A stretch of 47,752 nt of DNA from an uncultured Campylobacter sp. (GCF_938041645.1 NZ_CALIST010000048.1:1-47752), one strand, 5' to 3'. Positions 1 through 9,880 are shown, counted from the first letter of the stretch. Numbers and translations are program-made. The notes: a model not told the origin generated them from the letters alone.

Positions 1-125
1 ATATTTCGATAGACGAGCTTTATAAAATTTTAAATGAAGCCTTGTCTGAGTATGGTAGTGGCGGCATTGAAAATAGGGAATATGTTCCAAAAGAACACGA
101 AGTCGTAACTTTTCTGCACGATTAA
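1..125 (+). CDS. C-terminal end of an unidentified protein (5' part outside window)
   Basis: An open frame enters from the window edge (codons from base 3) and ends at a TAA at 123-125, giving about 40 residues beginning ISIDELYKILNEALSEYG and ending in EVVTFLHD. The start lies outside the window. The composition (helical, charged) looks like a real cytoplasmic protein tail, but I recognise no family and no motif. The next gene starts about 250 bp later on the same strand, so no operon link is evident. Confidence 0.55.
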   Translation, partial: ISIDELYKILNEALSEYGSGGIENREYVPKEHEVVTFLHD

Positions 126-375
126 ATATAAAGGATAAAAAATGACGCGAGAACAATAAGCAAGGTGAAAATTATAAAGTCACGTTGATAGATGCAAGAA
201 AAGGATAAATAGTTTTTTATCCGATCAGAATTCAGCTCGGTAAATTTTAAAATTTAGCGCAGCGAAAGGCTAAAATTTGATGAGAAATTACGATAAAATG
301 TCTTTAAAAGCGCCGAAATGAAACGCGATATAAAAGCCAAATTGATCTTAAAAGCTATATGAATTGGGGGGCAGG

Positions 376-918
376 GTGATAATAGAGTTCATTAAAAAAT
401 GTTTTGAGCTAAAAGGGGTGAGGATTTTATTCTGGATCGCCTTGCTCATTTTTACTATAGATTGCTTGGGCGTTATATTTGCCAGCATAGATGCGGTTTT
501 TTTGGCGGAGTATAGCGGTTACGATATCGCGAATCCGCTTTCTATCGTTATGAAAGCTTTTAAACTAACGTAGCACGAAGAAGCGAGCGATAGCGAAAGC
601 GATATTTTCGGCGCTATGATATTGTATCTATTTTGCGCGACGGTGATTTTGCCTCTAATCATCTGCTGCTTTGTATTTTCTAAAATAAAGACTTTTATTC
701 TGCTGGATAAAATATCCGGCGCATCTACATTTTTTATAAGTCTATTTTATACCTATTCGCTAGCTGTGATAATCCTAACAAGAGCCGATTTGACCTTGTT
801 GGGTCATCTGTTTGATCGCTCAAATTTTAATTTTAGCATAATGATGATAAGCGCTTTATCATCGCTAATAATTGCGTCCGTGGCGGTTTTCATTCTAAAA
901 AGAAGAGATAAAATTTAA
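376..918 (+). pseudogene. Small polytopic membrane protein, interrupted by an in-frame TAG
   Basis: Two short open stretches, 376-573 and 616-918, lie in the same reading frame and are separated only by a TAG at 571-573 and 14 sense codons (HEEASDSESDIFGA). Read through, they give one protein of about 180 residues with four likely membrane segments (near ILFWIALLIFTIDCLGVIFA, LYLFCATVILPLIICCFVF, FFISLFYTYSLAVIIL and MISALSSLIIASVAVF) and a basic C-terminus KRRDKI. The simplest explanation is a CAG to TAG nonsense mutation. I chose GTG 376 over TTG 364 because it starts directly before the amphipathic N-terminus; the Shine-Dalgarno signal is weak either way. Family unknown. The second half might be re-initiated at ATG 616. 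Confidence 0.55.
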
Positions 919-1359
919 TGCGGATAAGTTTATGAGATCATCTTTTTTGACCAAATTTTGCGTAAATTAATACGTAAAATTTTATGAATAGAGCTTGAGA
1001 TATGTAAATTTAAAAGGGGTAAATTTTGAAATTATTTTAAAATTTGATTCCGCTTCGGATTTAAAATTTTAGGTTTCGAAGTCTGAAATTTCGGTTATCG
1101 ACTTCGAATTTTAAAATTCTAATCCTACCTGCCTTCTTAAATTTTATAATCTAAATCCTCGCTTTTTGAACCACGCAGCTTGAAGTCACTGTTTCTTAAA
1201 TTTGAAATTCTAAGCTCTGAGATGCGGAGCCTTGCTCGATAAATTTTAAAATCTAAGCCGGAATTTAATTTGGTAAAAATTTTATCAGGCAGAATTCGGC
1301 TCGGTAAATTCTACAGAATGCTACTATGTAAGAGGAACAAATGAAGCTTTAAATAGAGC
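919..1359. other. Intergenic, no gene seen
   Basis: About 440 bp of AT-rich DNA with many short AAATTTTAAAATT-like runs separated by 15-25 bases, a texture seen throughout this window's intergenic regions. No ORF with a ribosome binding site was found. It leads into the decayed left end of the first CRISPR array. Confidence 0.6.
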
Positions 1360-1774
1360 ATTTTAATTCCCAAGAGGATGAAATTCTACCCCGCAAGGAA
1401 CGAAAGTCGTAGGCTCTTATTCCAGGTTTCAATTCCCAACGGGATGGAATTCTATCGTTCGCTTAGCGCAGCAAAAGAGGCGCTCAATAAGTTTCAATTC
1501 CCAACGGGATGGAATTCTACCGAGAGTGCAAAACGCGTGCTCGTTTTTGGAAAAGTTTCAATTCCCAACGGGATGGAATTCTACGCAAAATCGACAACAG
1601 CCGCTTAAATGCCATCTAGTTTCAATTCCCAACGGGAATTGAAATGCGAAACTCACATATCCCGCATTCATCGCCTTTCCGTAGAATTCTATTCCACTAG
1701 GAATTGAAACGCTCTTTGTACCGGCAGATATGGCTCGGCATAGGGTAAAATTCCATCTTGTTCGTAATTGCTAC
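1360..1774. CRISPR. Short orphan CRISPR array with an internal switch of repeat orientation
   Basis: Plus-written repeats (GTTTCAATTCCC...GGAATTCTAC, 30 bp) lie at 1360-1389 (decayed), 1426-1455 (last base changed), 1491-1520 and 1555-1584, with 34-36 bp spacers. At 1619 a repeat begins normally but after GGGA runs into ATTGAAA, so that arms TTTCAATTCCC (1620-1630) and GGGAATTGAAA (1634-1644) form a perfect palindrome. After a 36-bp spacer there is an inverted, decayed repeat at 1681-1710, and after 34 bp another at 1745-1774 (24 of 30 positions match the reverse complement). Both outer ends are decayed and no copy of the leader seen at the other two arrays is present. It is probably unable to acquire spacers. 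Confidence 0.85.
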
Positions 1775-1948
1775 CAGAACCGATCAAAAAAATCAAATCC
1801 CAAAAGCTTCGATATTAAAATTTCATCTATCCCGGTTAAAATTTAATGTGCCGATCGATAAGACACCTATTTGCGCAAGTCGGTTCGTCTTTACGGCATA
1901 ATATGCAAAATTTTATAAAATTTTATGTTTATTTTATGCAGTATTCTG

Positions 1949-2058
1949 TATAATTCACACGGATAAACGAAGTGTTTTGATATTTTTACTTATGAATAAC
2001 ACGATTTTTATTCATTTTATACGATTTTATGTATAATTAACGAATAAATTTGTATAAT
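1949..2058 (+). promoter_or_regulatory. Promoter region of the HTH gene with three TATAAT boxes
   Basis: TATAAT occurs at 1949-1954, 2032-2037 and 2053-2058, the last only 6 bases before the ATG and so unlikely to be used. The surrounding sequence has partly repeated elements (ACGATTTT twice, between 2000 and 2030; TTTATTTTATG/TCATTTTATACG), plausible operator half-sites for the small HTH protein encoded just downstream. Operator function is an inference. Confidence 0.45.
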
Positions 2059-2064
2059 TTTCAT

Positions 2065-2310
2065 ATGTTAGAAACGAGCGATATATTCAACATTTTGCAC
2101 AATGCCGTCGAAGCCAAAAACAACGGCAAAAAAATCTCGCACGCCGCGATGGCGCAGAGGTTAGGCGTGTCGATGCGGACGTATCAGGACTGGCGCTTGG
2201 GCACGACCAAGCCGCAAGCCGCGACCGCGATATGTCAGATGTTGTGCGAGCTCGATAGCGACGACGCTGCGTTTGTGCTGCATAAGATAAAAAAACTTAT
2301 AGGAGAGTAG
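2065..2310 (+). CDS. Small HTH DNA-binding protein (XRE/antitoxin-like)
   Basis: 81 residues from ATG 2065 (an upstream TTG at 2050 is in frame but lies inside a TATAAT-rich promoter). The middle, ISHAAMAQRLGVSMRTYQDWRLGTTKP (described from residues 26 to 52), has the classic helix-turn-helix pattern with AMAQRLGVS as the first helix and turn and RTYQDWRLG as the recognition helix; KPQAATAICQML continues as a third helix. Such single-domain HTH proteins act as antitoxins or element regulators. It lies alone between two CRISPR arrays and is followed after one base by a 44-codon ORF with a good Shine-Dalgarno, suggesting a two-gene operon. The exact target is unknown. Confidence 0.75.
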   Translation: MLETSDIFNILHNAVEAKNNGKKISHAAMAQRLGVSMRTYQDWRLGTTKPQAATAICQMLCELDSDDAAFVLHKIKKLIGE

Positions 2311-2311
2311 A

Positions 2312-2446
2312 GTGCAAAACATTACTTTGCAAGAAAAGCTGGATCTACAGGGCATCTTTCGCGTGATTTATGAGAAAAAAGAGTCGAAATTAGCGATCTT
2401 TTACAAGGCACTTTTGAAGAAATTTTTTAAAAATTTTAAAAAATAA
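2312..2446 (+). CDS. Small basic protein, second gene of the HTH pair
   Basis: A 44-codon ORF starting at GTG 2312, six bases after AGGAG (2301-2305), which itself sits in the last codons of the HTH gene. The product is predicted to be helical and strongly basic at its end (AIFYKALLKKFFKNFKK). Tight spacing implies translational coupling with the HTH gene. I do not recognise it; the arrangement (HTH protein plus tiny basic partner) resembles toxin-antitoxin or phage regulatory pairs, but no toxin motif is visible. Confidence 0.5.
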   Translation: MQNITLQEKLDLQGIFRVIYEKKESKLAIFYKALLKKFFKNFKK

Positions 2447-2954
2447 CTGGCGGAGGCATTTATTTATTATACTTTATGTGGCAAAGGCGGTAACATCCAT
2501 TAAATTTAGATGATTTTTCCTTTTTATGACGACCACGCCGATATTCTTTGTTTTGCAGTTTCAGAGGATGCTACCAAATTCTGCTTTATAAAATTTTTTC
2601 CATCTTTCTGCCTCTTTGACATCATCTAATTTAATTTTAAATTCTAACTTTGACACATGATCTTAAATTTGTAGCGTATTTAATTAAAATTAATGCAGAA
2701 TTCCTTCTTTAACCTAGCTTTTAAGATCCCTGGCGTGCATTTTTACAAATATTTTGAATTGCTATTAAATGAGTTGCATTTAAATCTATTTATATTGCGG
2801 CAAATATATAGTTCGTTAAAATTTTAATTTGTGAGTAACTCCAAAATTTCATTCGTAACCCATAAATTTAACATATTTAGTAGGTGAATTAAAACCGAAT
2901 GAATTTCATATAAGTACCCCATGTTGTATCCTATCCCAGCCATAACTAATCTTT
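2447..2954. other. Intergenic, no gene seen
   Basis: About 500 bp of AT-rich DNA without a convincing ORF or ribosome binding site on either strand. It borders the decayed, leader-distal end of the large CRISPR array. Confidence 0.5.
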
Positions 2955-5900
2955 TTAAATTTTATAGCGAGATGAGAATTCTATCCATTCCCGCCGCAAA
3001 AGGCGTATCGCGTAAATCCGATTTGATTTCAACAAGATAAATTCTACCTCCTACGCGAATCGTGCAATAAGCCCATTTAGGCGTTTCAATTCCCAAAGGA
3101 TAGAATTATTCCACATCCCTGCGGGACGCTATAAAATGCAGTGGCAGAAGTTTCAATTCCCAACGAGATGGAATTCTACAATGCGGATGAAACTCGCCCG
3201 TATCGGCATTACGCGGTTTCAATTCCCAACGGGATGGAATTCTACTCTAAAATAGGCAATATGTAAATTTTAGTTATACAATGTTTCAATTCCCAACGGG
3301 ATGGAATTCTACGCTGAATAGTTTTTATAAGGCAGTAGAGGATGGATAGTTTCAATTCCCAACGGGATGGAATTCTACCTTGTTCTTTTATGATTTTGAT
3401 CGCTATTTCGTCGTGTTTCAATTCCCAACGGGATGGAATTCTACTATATTCGTCTAGTTTGTCCTTTACGGCTTCATCGCCGTTTCAATTCCCAACGGGA
3501 TGGAATTCTACTATAGATCGCCGTATTTGGCATTTAGGCTGATGAGCTGTTTCAATTCCCAACGGGATGGAATTCTACCTACTCTCATTTGATGCACCGT
3601 GAGCCCCGCCGCAGTTTCAATTCCCAACGGGATGGAATTCTACGCCTTTTCGACCTTTTCGGTTTGCCCTTTCTCGTGAGTTTCAATTCCCAACGGGATG
3701 GAATTCTACCTGGAGGCGGACGGCATTTTAATCAGCGGAAATTTGTTTCAATTCCCAACGGGATGGAATTCTACGCGACACCTCACGGGCACGCCCGAAA
3801 TCTCCGCAAAGGTTTCAATTCCCAACGGGATGGAATTCTACGCTGCCTTAACTACGTTTTGGCTTAGCGTTTTTGCAGTTTCAATTCCCAACGGGATGGA
3901 ATTCTACAAAAGCAAGAAAAGCAAGAAAAAACGCAACTTGAGTTTCAATTCCCAACGGGATGGAATTCTACGTTTTAGGGGCTTTACGATGCTACTCAAT
4001 GAGCTTTTGTTTCAATTCCCAACGGGATGGAATTCTACTCGATCTCGGTTCCGATATTGATGAGCTTATTGCGTTTCAATTCCCAACGGGATGGAATTCT
4101 ACCGAAATTCCCGTCGAGGATAGATGTTATATTACTACGTTTCAATTCCCAACGGGATGGAATTCTACAAAACGTCGTGCAGATGTTTTACCCGAGCGAG
4201 GCGTTTCAATTCCCAACGGGATGGAATTCTACGAGATGCGAATAAACTCGCATTGGCGAATCACACTACGTTTCAATTCCCAACGGGATGGAATTCTACT
4301 GAAAGGATTCTTAAAATTAATAAATTAATGCATAGTTTCAATTCCCAACGGGATGGAATTCTACCCACAAAAGCAGGGGGAGTACCGCGAGCATTCGCGT
4401 TTCAATTCCCAACGGGATGGAATTCTACTTTGCATTCAAATTTATTTAAATGCAACGTCTTGAGTTTCAATTCCCAACGGGATGGAATTCTACAATTCGG
4501 ATTTGCATATCGAAACTGAATTCTCGCTGTTTCAATTCCCAATGGGATGGAATTCTACTCTGCAAGGCATAGGTGATGATTTTAAAATTGTAGGTTTCAA
4601 TTCCCAACGGGATGGAATTCTACTCTGCAAGGCATAGGTGATGATTTTAAAATTATAGGTTTCAATTCCCAACGGGATGGAATTCTACATGACCGCAGAC
4701 CTTGCTTTCGCCATCGGCGGGAGTTTCAATTCCCAACGGGATGGAATTCTACGTTGAATTTTCATAATTTAATGTTAGTTCCATATTCAGTTTCAATTCC
4801 CAACGGGATGGAATTCTACTCTACTGCTTTTTTAGTATTTTCATTAGAAGTTAGTTTCAATTCCCAACGGGATGGAATTCTACTGGGGTCGGTATCGTGA
4901 ATTTTATAACTCACATTAGTTTCAATTCCCAACGGGATGGAATTCTACTTTATCCGCTCTTACGATCGGCGAATAGATTACCGGTTTCAATTCCCAACGG
5001 GATGGAATTCTACGCGATAAGCTTTGCAGTCTGCGTAGCTTTTATAGCTGGTTTCAATTCCCAACGGGATGGAATTCTACGCGAACATATTAGCGCATAG
5101 TGCTGCCGAGACAAGTTTCAATTCCCAACGGGATGGAATTCTACGCGATGTTTTGGATGGGAAATTACCAGGAGGAGCCGCGTTTCAATTCCCAACGGGA
5201 TGGAATTCTACGCTTACTCAAAACTAAAAAAATGAATAGACCGAGGTTTCAATTCCCAACGGGATGGAATTCTACCTAGATATGAAAGCTTTTTAAATGA
5301 AATCGAAAAGTTTCAATTCCCAACGGGATGGAATTCTACTGAGTTTTCCAAAGTCTTATTTGATGTATATACTTTTGTTTCAATTCCCAACGGGATGGAA
5401 TTCTACTTACTTGTATTTCTTTAGCCGGGTTGAAAATTTTCATGTTTCAATTCCCAACGGGATGGAATTCTACATGGTGACGGCACTGAATTCGGTGTTA
5501 GTTATGACAGTTTCAATTCCCAACGGGATGGAATTCTACGCGTCCAAATCAATCTGAGTGAAATCATCAAGATTGTTTCAATTCCCAACGGGATGGAATT
5601 CTACACTTCTTTATCAGTTGTGAGACTGAATTATATCAGTTTCAATTCCCAACGGGATGGAATTCTACATGCGGCTAGTGCCTTGATCTACGCGTTCGTT
5701 TAGGTTTCAATTCCCAACGGGATGGAATTCTACACAATACTCGACAACACCATCAACTATACCATCGGTTTCAATTCCCAACGGGATGGAATTCTACTTG
5801 GTTTATTTTGCTTTGAGCCAAGTAAATTCACTTTGTTTCAATTCCCAACGGGATGGAATTCTACTTAGACACTCAAAACACCCTCACTCCGCGCACGAGG

Positions 5901-7692
5901 TTTCAATTCCCAACGGGATGGAATTCTACCTTATTACTATGCCTTATAGTGCTGAAACGAATGTCGGTTTCAATTCCCAACGGGATGGAATTCTACGATA
6001 TACCCAAAGCGGAATTGGGTTTTGCGAGGAGTTTCAATTCCCAACGGGATGGAATTCTACTCAAGCCCCGAAATATACGTTTATGTTTCTTACGCGTTTC
6101 AATTCCCAACGGGATGGAATTCTACAATATGTTAAAAATATCAATCCAGTTCAAAGCATCGGGTTTCAATTCCCAACGGGATGGAATTCTACGGGGGCGG
6201 TAGGAGATTTTGATTTAAGAGATCTGCGGTTTCAATTCCCAACGGGATGGAATTCTACTCAAGGCGAGAGTGAGCCGCAGCCCGGAGCGAAGAGTTTCAA
6301 TTCCCAACGGGATGGAATTCTACGGATTATTATCGTAGGCGCTAATGCGGAAAAATAGTTTCAATTCCCAACGGGATGGAATTCTACACAGAGAGGGATT
6401 TGAACCCTGATTTTAGGGTTATTAGGTTTCAATTCCCAACGGGATGGAATTCTACTGAATTGCCCCATTACGTCTAAGACTATTGATTTGTTTCAATTCC
6501 CAACGGGATGGAATTCTACAAAACGGCACCGCCACCCAAAACAGCTACGAATAGTTTCAATTCCCAACGGGATGGAATTCTACTTTAGCTTTATCTCTTC
6601 ACTAAAAGCGCTACTTAGAAGTTTCAATTCCCAACGGGATGGAATTCTACATATTTACCTGCTATAAAAATGTAAATGTTACATAGTTTCAATTCCCAAC
6701 GGGATGGAATTCTACTCAAGGTTGCAGATCGTATCGTCGTCTATCTCGATGTTTCAATTCCCAACGGGATGGAATTCTACCACGAGCTGGTGCCCGTGTT
6801 TCTTACTATTACGCTGTTTCAATTCCCAACGGGATGGAATTCTACGTTGAGATTTTTTTATATTTTTTTAATCTTTTTTCGTTTCAATTCCCAACGGGAT
6901 GGAATTCTACTTAACCGGTTTGAGCTTAGAGCGATACAGCTCTTGTTTCAATTCCCAACGGGATGGAATTCTACGCTATGCCTCAAATCAATACTTCGCG
7001 GAGAAATTGTTTCAATTCCCAACGGGATGGAATTCTACGGAAAACGGCTGCCATACATTCCTTTTACGTTTTTGTTTCAATTCCCAACGGGATGGAATTC
7101 TACTATACGGCAAAAACCCGCTACCGCGTGCTTGATCGTTTCAATTCCCAACGGGATGGAATTCTACCTTGCCGTCTATGCGGCAGTTGAGGCATTTTTA
7201 GCATGTTTCAATTCCCAACGGGATGGAATTCTACCCAAATGGCGAGCTTTTGAATGTTGCTTTCGCAGTTTGTTTCAATTCCCAACGGGATGGAATTCTA
7301 CAAAGTTAGTTCGATTTCTACTTCCCCTGTTGTTGTGTTTCAATTCCCAACGGGATGGAATTCTACCTTGCCGTTGTCGTCGTTTTATTTTAGCTCTTGG
7401 CGTTTCAATTCCCAACGGGATGGAATTCTACAGAGGTATTAAAATTGCTGCCCTCAGGACAAGATTGTTTCAATTCCCAACGGGATGGAATTCTACACTA
7501 TAAGAAAATTACCCCTTTGACCCGCAGAAAGTTTCAATTCCCAACGGGATGGAATTCTACCAAAAGTTTCCTCTAGAAATAGTGAGAAATTTTTTGGTTT
7601 CAATTCCCAACGGGATGGAATTCTACCTACGCTTCGCGACACACGCTTTGGAGGCGTGAGATGTTTCAATTCCCAACGGGATGGAATTCTAC
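2955..7692 (-). CRISPR. Large type I-B CRISPR array (70 near-perfect repeats plus decayed ones)
   Basis: Thirty-bp repeats start at 3150 and recur every 63-68 bp to the last at 7663-7692: I count 70, with 69 spacers of about 34-38 bp. The repeat at 3150 and the one at 4529 each carry one substitution. To the left come decayed copies near 2955-2984, 3019-3047 and 3083-3112. The crRNA-sense strand is minus: it reads GTAGAATTCCATCCC then GTTGGGAATTGAAAC, with a TCCC/GGGA hairpin and the ATTGAAAC 3' end typical of type I-B handles. Decay at the left end and a leader at the right end agree with leftward transcription, away from the cas genes. Spacers 4559-4593 and 4624-4658 are the same except for one base. 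Confidence 0.97.
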
Positions 7693-7760
7693 AGCACGAA
7701 TTTTGCCATTTTTCTAGGTAGAAAGTGTTAGAAGTATATATTTTTATGCCTTAAAATGGA
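7693..7760 (-). promoter_or_regulatory. Leader of the large CRISPR array
   Basis: The sequence next to the last repeat shares position-exact elements with the leader of the array at 28334-29143: ATTTTTCTAGG starts 16 bases from the repeat in both (7708-7718 and 29159-29169), and GAAGTnTATATT follows at the same distance. On the minus strand TATATA (7740-7735) sits where the other leader has TATAAA, a likely -10 box placing the start about 35 nt before the first repeat. A 6-bp hairpin (7789-7794/7803-7808) lies farther out. Promoter use is an inference. Confidence 0.8.
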
Positions 7761-7920
7761 CTAAATTTAAAAAAGCTCCCGATTGCTCAATGCCCAAAAT
7801 TAGGCATTTCAGAATCTTAAAAGCAACTTTATCACTATCTATATGTATCGTGAGTGCAAATGTTAAAATCTAAATATAAGATATTCAAAAATCGAAGTGT
7901 GAATAATAAAAAGCTGAAAT

Positions 7921-7944
7921 TTTAAAAACATATGTGTTTTTAAA
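7921..7944 (-). terminator. Hairpin downstream of cas1, probable end of the cas operon
   Basis: Arms TTTAAAAACA (7921-7930) and TGTTTTTAAA (7935-7944) form a perfect 10-bp stem with a TATG loop. It lies about 140 bp past the cas1 stop on the minus strand and before the array leader, where it would separate cas mRNA from array transcription. The stem is AU-rich, so termination strength is uncertain; it could instead be a leader element. Confidence 0.4.
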
Positions 7945-8081
7945 GCCAATTCGTTCGCCGTTCCGTGCTTCAGATCAAATTTATTTCAAAAGCACATGCA
8001 TTTTAAGAGGGCGTAATCTATAGGCGTAAGTGATTCTAGTTAAGATTAAAAAAGCATAAATTAAGCTCGAAGCCCTGAGAC

Positions 8082-9079
8082 CTACCGCCATACCAGCCCC
8101 TCGTAAGGCACGCTTTCACAGACGTATTTTTTAATCTGATTGGCCTCGCGACGGATAATTTGACGCCAGGTTAAGCTCTGTCCCGCTACGTTCGCGCAAG
8201 ATGATAGTTTCTCAATCATTTTTAGCTCGATTTTTTGCACCGCTTCTTTACCGAATCGAATACGCCCCGCATCCGTTTCAAAATCTTTTGCCACAATCTC
8301 GCGTTTATTTAACATTCCAAAAATTAATCTATCGCCTAAAATAGGCTTAAAAATCTCTGCAAGATCTAGATGCAGACTTAGCGCACGGTAGTTTGGCTCG
8401 TGTAAAAAGCCGATGCGCGGATCAAGCTCGGTTTTGTAAATTTCGCTGAGGCAGACGTTATAAATACGCGTATTTACATAGCTAATGAGGGCATTAATTT
8501 TATCTGCCGGCGGGCGTTTGGAGCGCGTCGTAAATTTAAAACTGCGTTGATCCTCGATGATTTCGTTCCAGGCCGCGAAATACTGCTTGGCAAAGCCGCC
8601 TTCCACTGCATTGCCGCTGCTATGTCGCAGACGCGCGCTAGGGCATCCAGATGCGGCGTAGTATCGAGCGAGACGCCATAAGCCTTGCAATTAATGGCTG
8701 CATTTAAGATGCGAACGCGAGTAATCTCGCGAGCGATAAAAAGGCGCTTAGAAAGATCGTCAAAGGCCCGCAGCTGCGCCAAAAGTACAAAGCCGCTTTT
8801 GTTTACAGAATTTGAAGTATTCGGGAAAAAACTGCCGCGAAAGCTCTGATAGGCGCTAAAAATATGCAGCAAAATGTTATTATCAGCCAAAAACGCCATA
8901 GCATAAGTGTCAAGCTCTACCCGCGCCAAAATATAAATTTCATCAATTGCGTTAATCGGCAAAATTTTACTAGTTAAAATTCCGCCCTCGTCGTTAAATT
9001 TATCGAAATATAGATTATTATCTTTGCGGCGCAATCGGCCTGGGCTCAAAATAAAATGCGTGCGATCCGATTTTTGCAT
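8082..9079 (-). pseudogene. cas1: Cas1 integrase, split by a frameshift
   Basis: Cas1 is the spacer-integrating nuclease. Residues 1 to about 158 (from ATG 9079, SD AAGGAT) are read in one frame, ending at ...DALARVCDIAAAM; the conserved C-terminal half continues in another frame as VEGGFAKQYFAAWNEI, then RSKRPPADKINALISYVN, LDPRIGFLHEPNYRALSLHL and DLAEIFKPILGDRLIF, where the catalytic Glu, His and Asp/Glu region lies. The two halves join near 8605-8610 with what looks like a single lost base; repaired, the protein would be about 333 residues, normal for Cas1. There is no homopolymer at the site. The N-terminal frame alone runs on to 8474 and would end without an active site. Either a real inactivating mutation or a sequencing error. 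Confidence 0.88.
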
Positions 9080-9095
9080 ACTTTATCCTTAAATT

Positions 9096-9374
9096 TTAGC
9101 TGAAAATCGCTTCGTTTTTATCGCGTCCGATGACTAGGCGCTGTGAATATTTGAGCGAATTAAAAGTATAAATTACTACCGAATCAAGCTTGCTGGCGCA
9201 TTCTTTTTGCAAAATCGCCAGTAATTTTTTAAGATCGCTCGATCTGATTTCACCCTCGAAAACGCTGAATTGCACGCGAGGCAGAAACTTCTCAACCGCC
9301 TTTCGGATGCGCGCGGCGTTATTTTTCTCCTTTTCGTCGCTGCTTGAAATATCGTAAAATAAAATGGCGTACAT
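9096..9374 (-). CDS. cas2: Cas2 adaptation protein
   Basis: 92 residues. The start MYAILFYDIS was chosen because AGGAG lies five bases upstream; an earlier in-frame ATG (9392) falls inside cas4. The ferredoxin-like fold pattern of Cas2 is plain: YDI near residue 9, RIRKAVEKFLPRVQFSVFEG (RVQxSVFEG is diagnostic) and a C-terminal DSVVIYTF...LVIGRDKNEAIF. Cas2 forms the Cas1-Cas2 integrase complex. It sits between cas4 and cas1, so the order is cas4-cas2-cas1 rather than the usual cas4-cas1-cas2. Intact, but its partner Cas1 appears frameshifted. Confidence 0.93.
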   Translation of the reverse strand: MYAILFYDISSSDEKEKNNAARIRKAVEKFLPRVQFSVFEGEIRSSDLKKLLAILQKECASKLDSVVIYTFNSLKYSQRLVIGRDKNEAIFS

Positions 9375-9382
9375 TCTATCTC

Positions 9383-9880
9383 CTAAATGCAATAATCACG
9401 ATAAGCGCAACTCTCGCAAATCTTTTGCGGGCTAAATTTAGGCGGCTTTGGCTCGTTTACAAGGGCGGCGATGCTGTTTAGAATTGTTTCGATTTTAGTA
9501 AAATTTTCGGCGTTATCCTCAATGGCTATGACGGTTTTGCCGCTAATTAGCTTGCCTTTCACCTCTTTTAAATTTAAGCCTGTTTTTAAAAGATAGATAT
9601 AAAAAAGTAGCTGCATCTTGCCTGCTTCTGGATTTTTTAGGCTCTTTTTATATTCGGTGATGAGATAATGTCCGCGCTGCTTGGAAAGCTTATCAAATTT
9701 CAAATTTGAAAATGCGAATTCCTGCAAACCGTTCTCTTTAATATCCGCTAGCGCCTTGCCCATCAGCATGTTTTCATCTTCCTGATTGGCGTGAATATTG
9801 TGTCCGTAAAGCCACGCCTCACGCTTACAGGTGATGTAATAATTCACAAGCGTGCCGGTGATTTGGTCCTTGCAAAACAT
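9383..9880 (-). CDS. cas4: Cas4 nuclease (RecB-like, Fe-S)
   Basis: 165 residues, normal for Cas4, which trims prespacers and selects PAM-correct ends. Visible features: an N-terminal Cys in YYITCKREAWL (residue 18), ITEYKKS and MQLLFYIYLL corresponding to RecB nuclease motifs (E.K and Q..Y), and a C-terminal cluster CESCAYRDYC that completes four cysteines for a 4Fe-4S cluster. Its ATG overlaps the cas3 stop (TAATG at 9882-9878), showing translational coupling. Base composition here and in cas2/cas1 is closer to the host than in cas3-cas8b. Confidence 0.93.
   Translation of the reverse strand: MFCKDQITGTLVNYYITCKREAWLYGHNIHANQEDENMLMGKALADIKENGLQEFAFSNLKFDKLSKQRGHYLITEYKKSLKNPEAGKMQLLFYIYLLKTGLNLKEVKGKLISGKTVIAIEDNAENFTKIETILNSIAALVNEPKPPKFSPQKICESCAYRDYCI

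Noticed and set aside
1285..1314. A further decayed repeat left of the first array
   Set aside because: Only the last 8 bases (AATTCTAC) match, and similar sequence (AATTCnGCTCGGTAAATT) also occurs at 230, away from any array.
1811..1840. A third inverted decayed repeat after 1774
   Set aside because: Spacing is right but identity is too low without gaps to separate from AT-rich background.
6388..6425. A tRNA gene in the array
   Set aside because: Only the T-arm segment is present and it is bounded by repeats; it is a spacer.
3342..7503. Many open frames inside the CRISPR array, the longest 275 codons (6676-7503)
   Set aside because: They translate the repeat over and over (FNSQRDGIL, FQFPTGWNST, SIPNGMEFY in the three frames); an array of repeats without stops, not genes.
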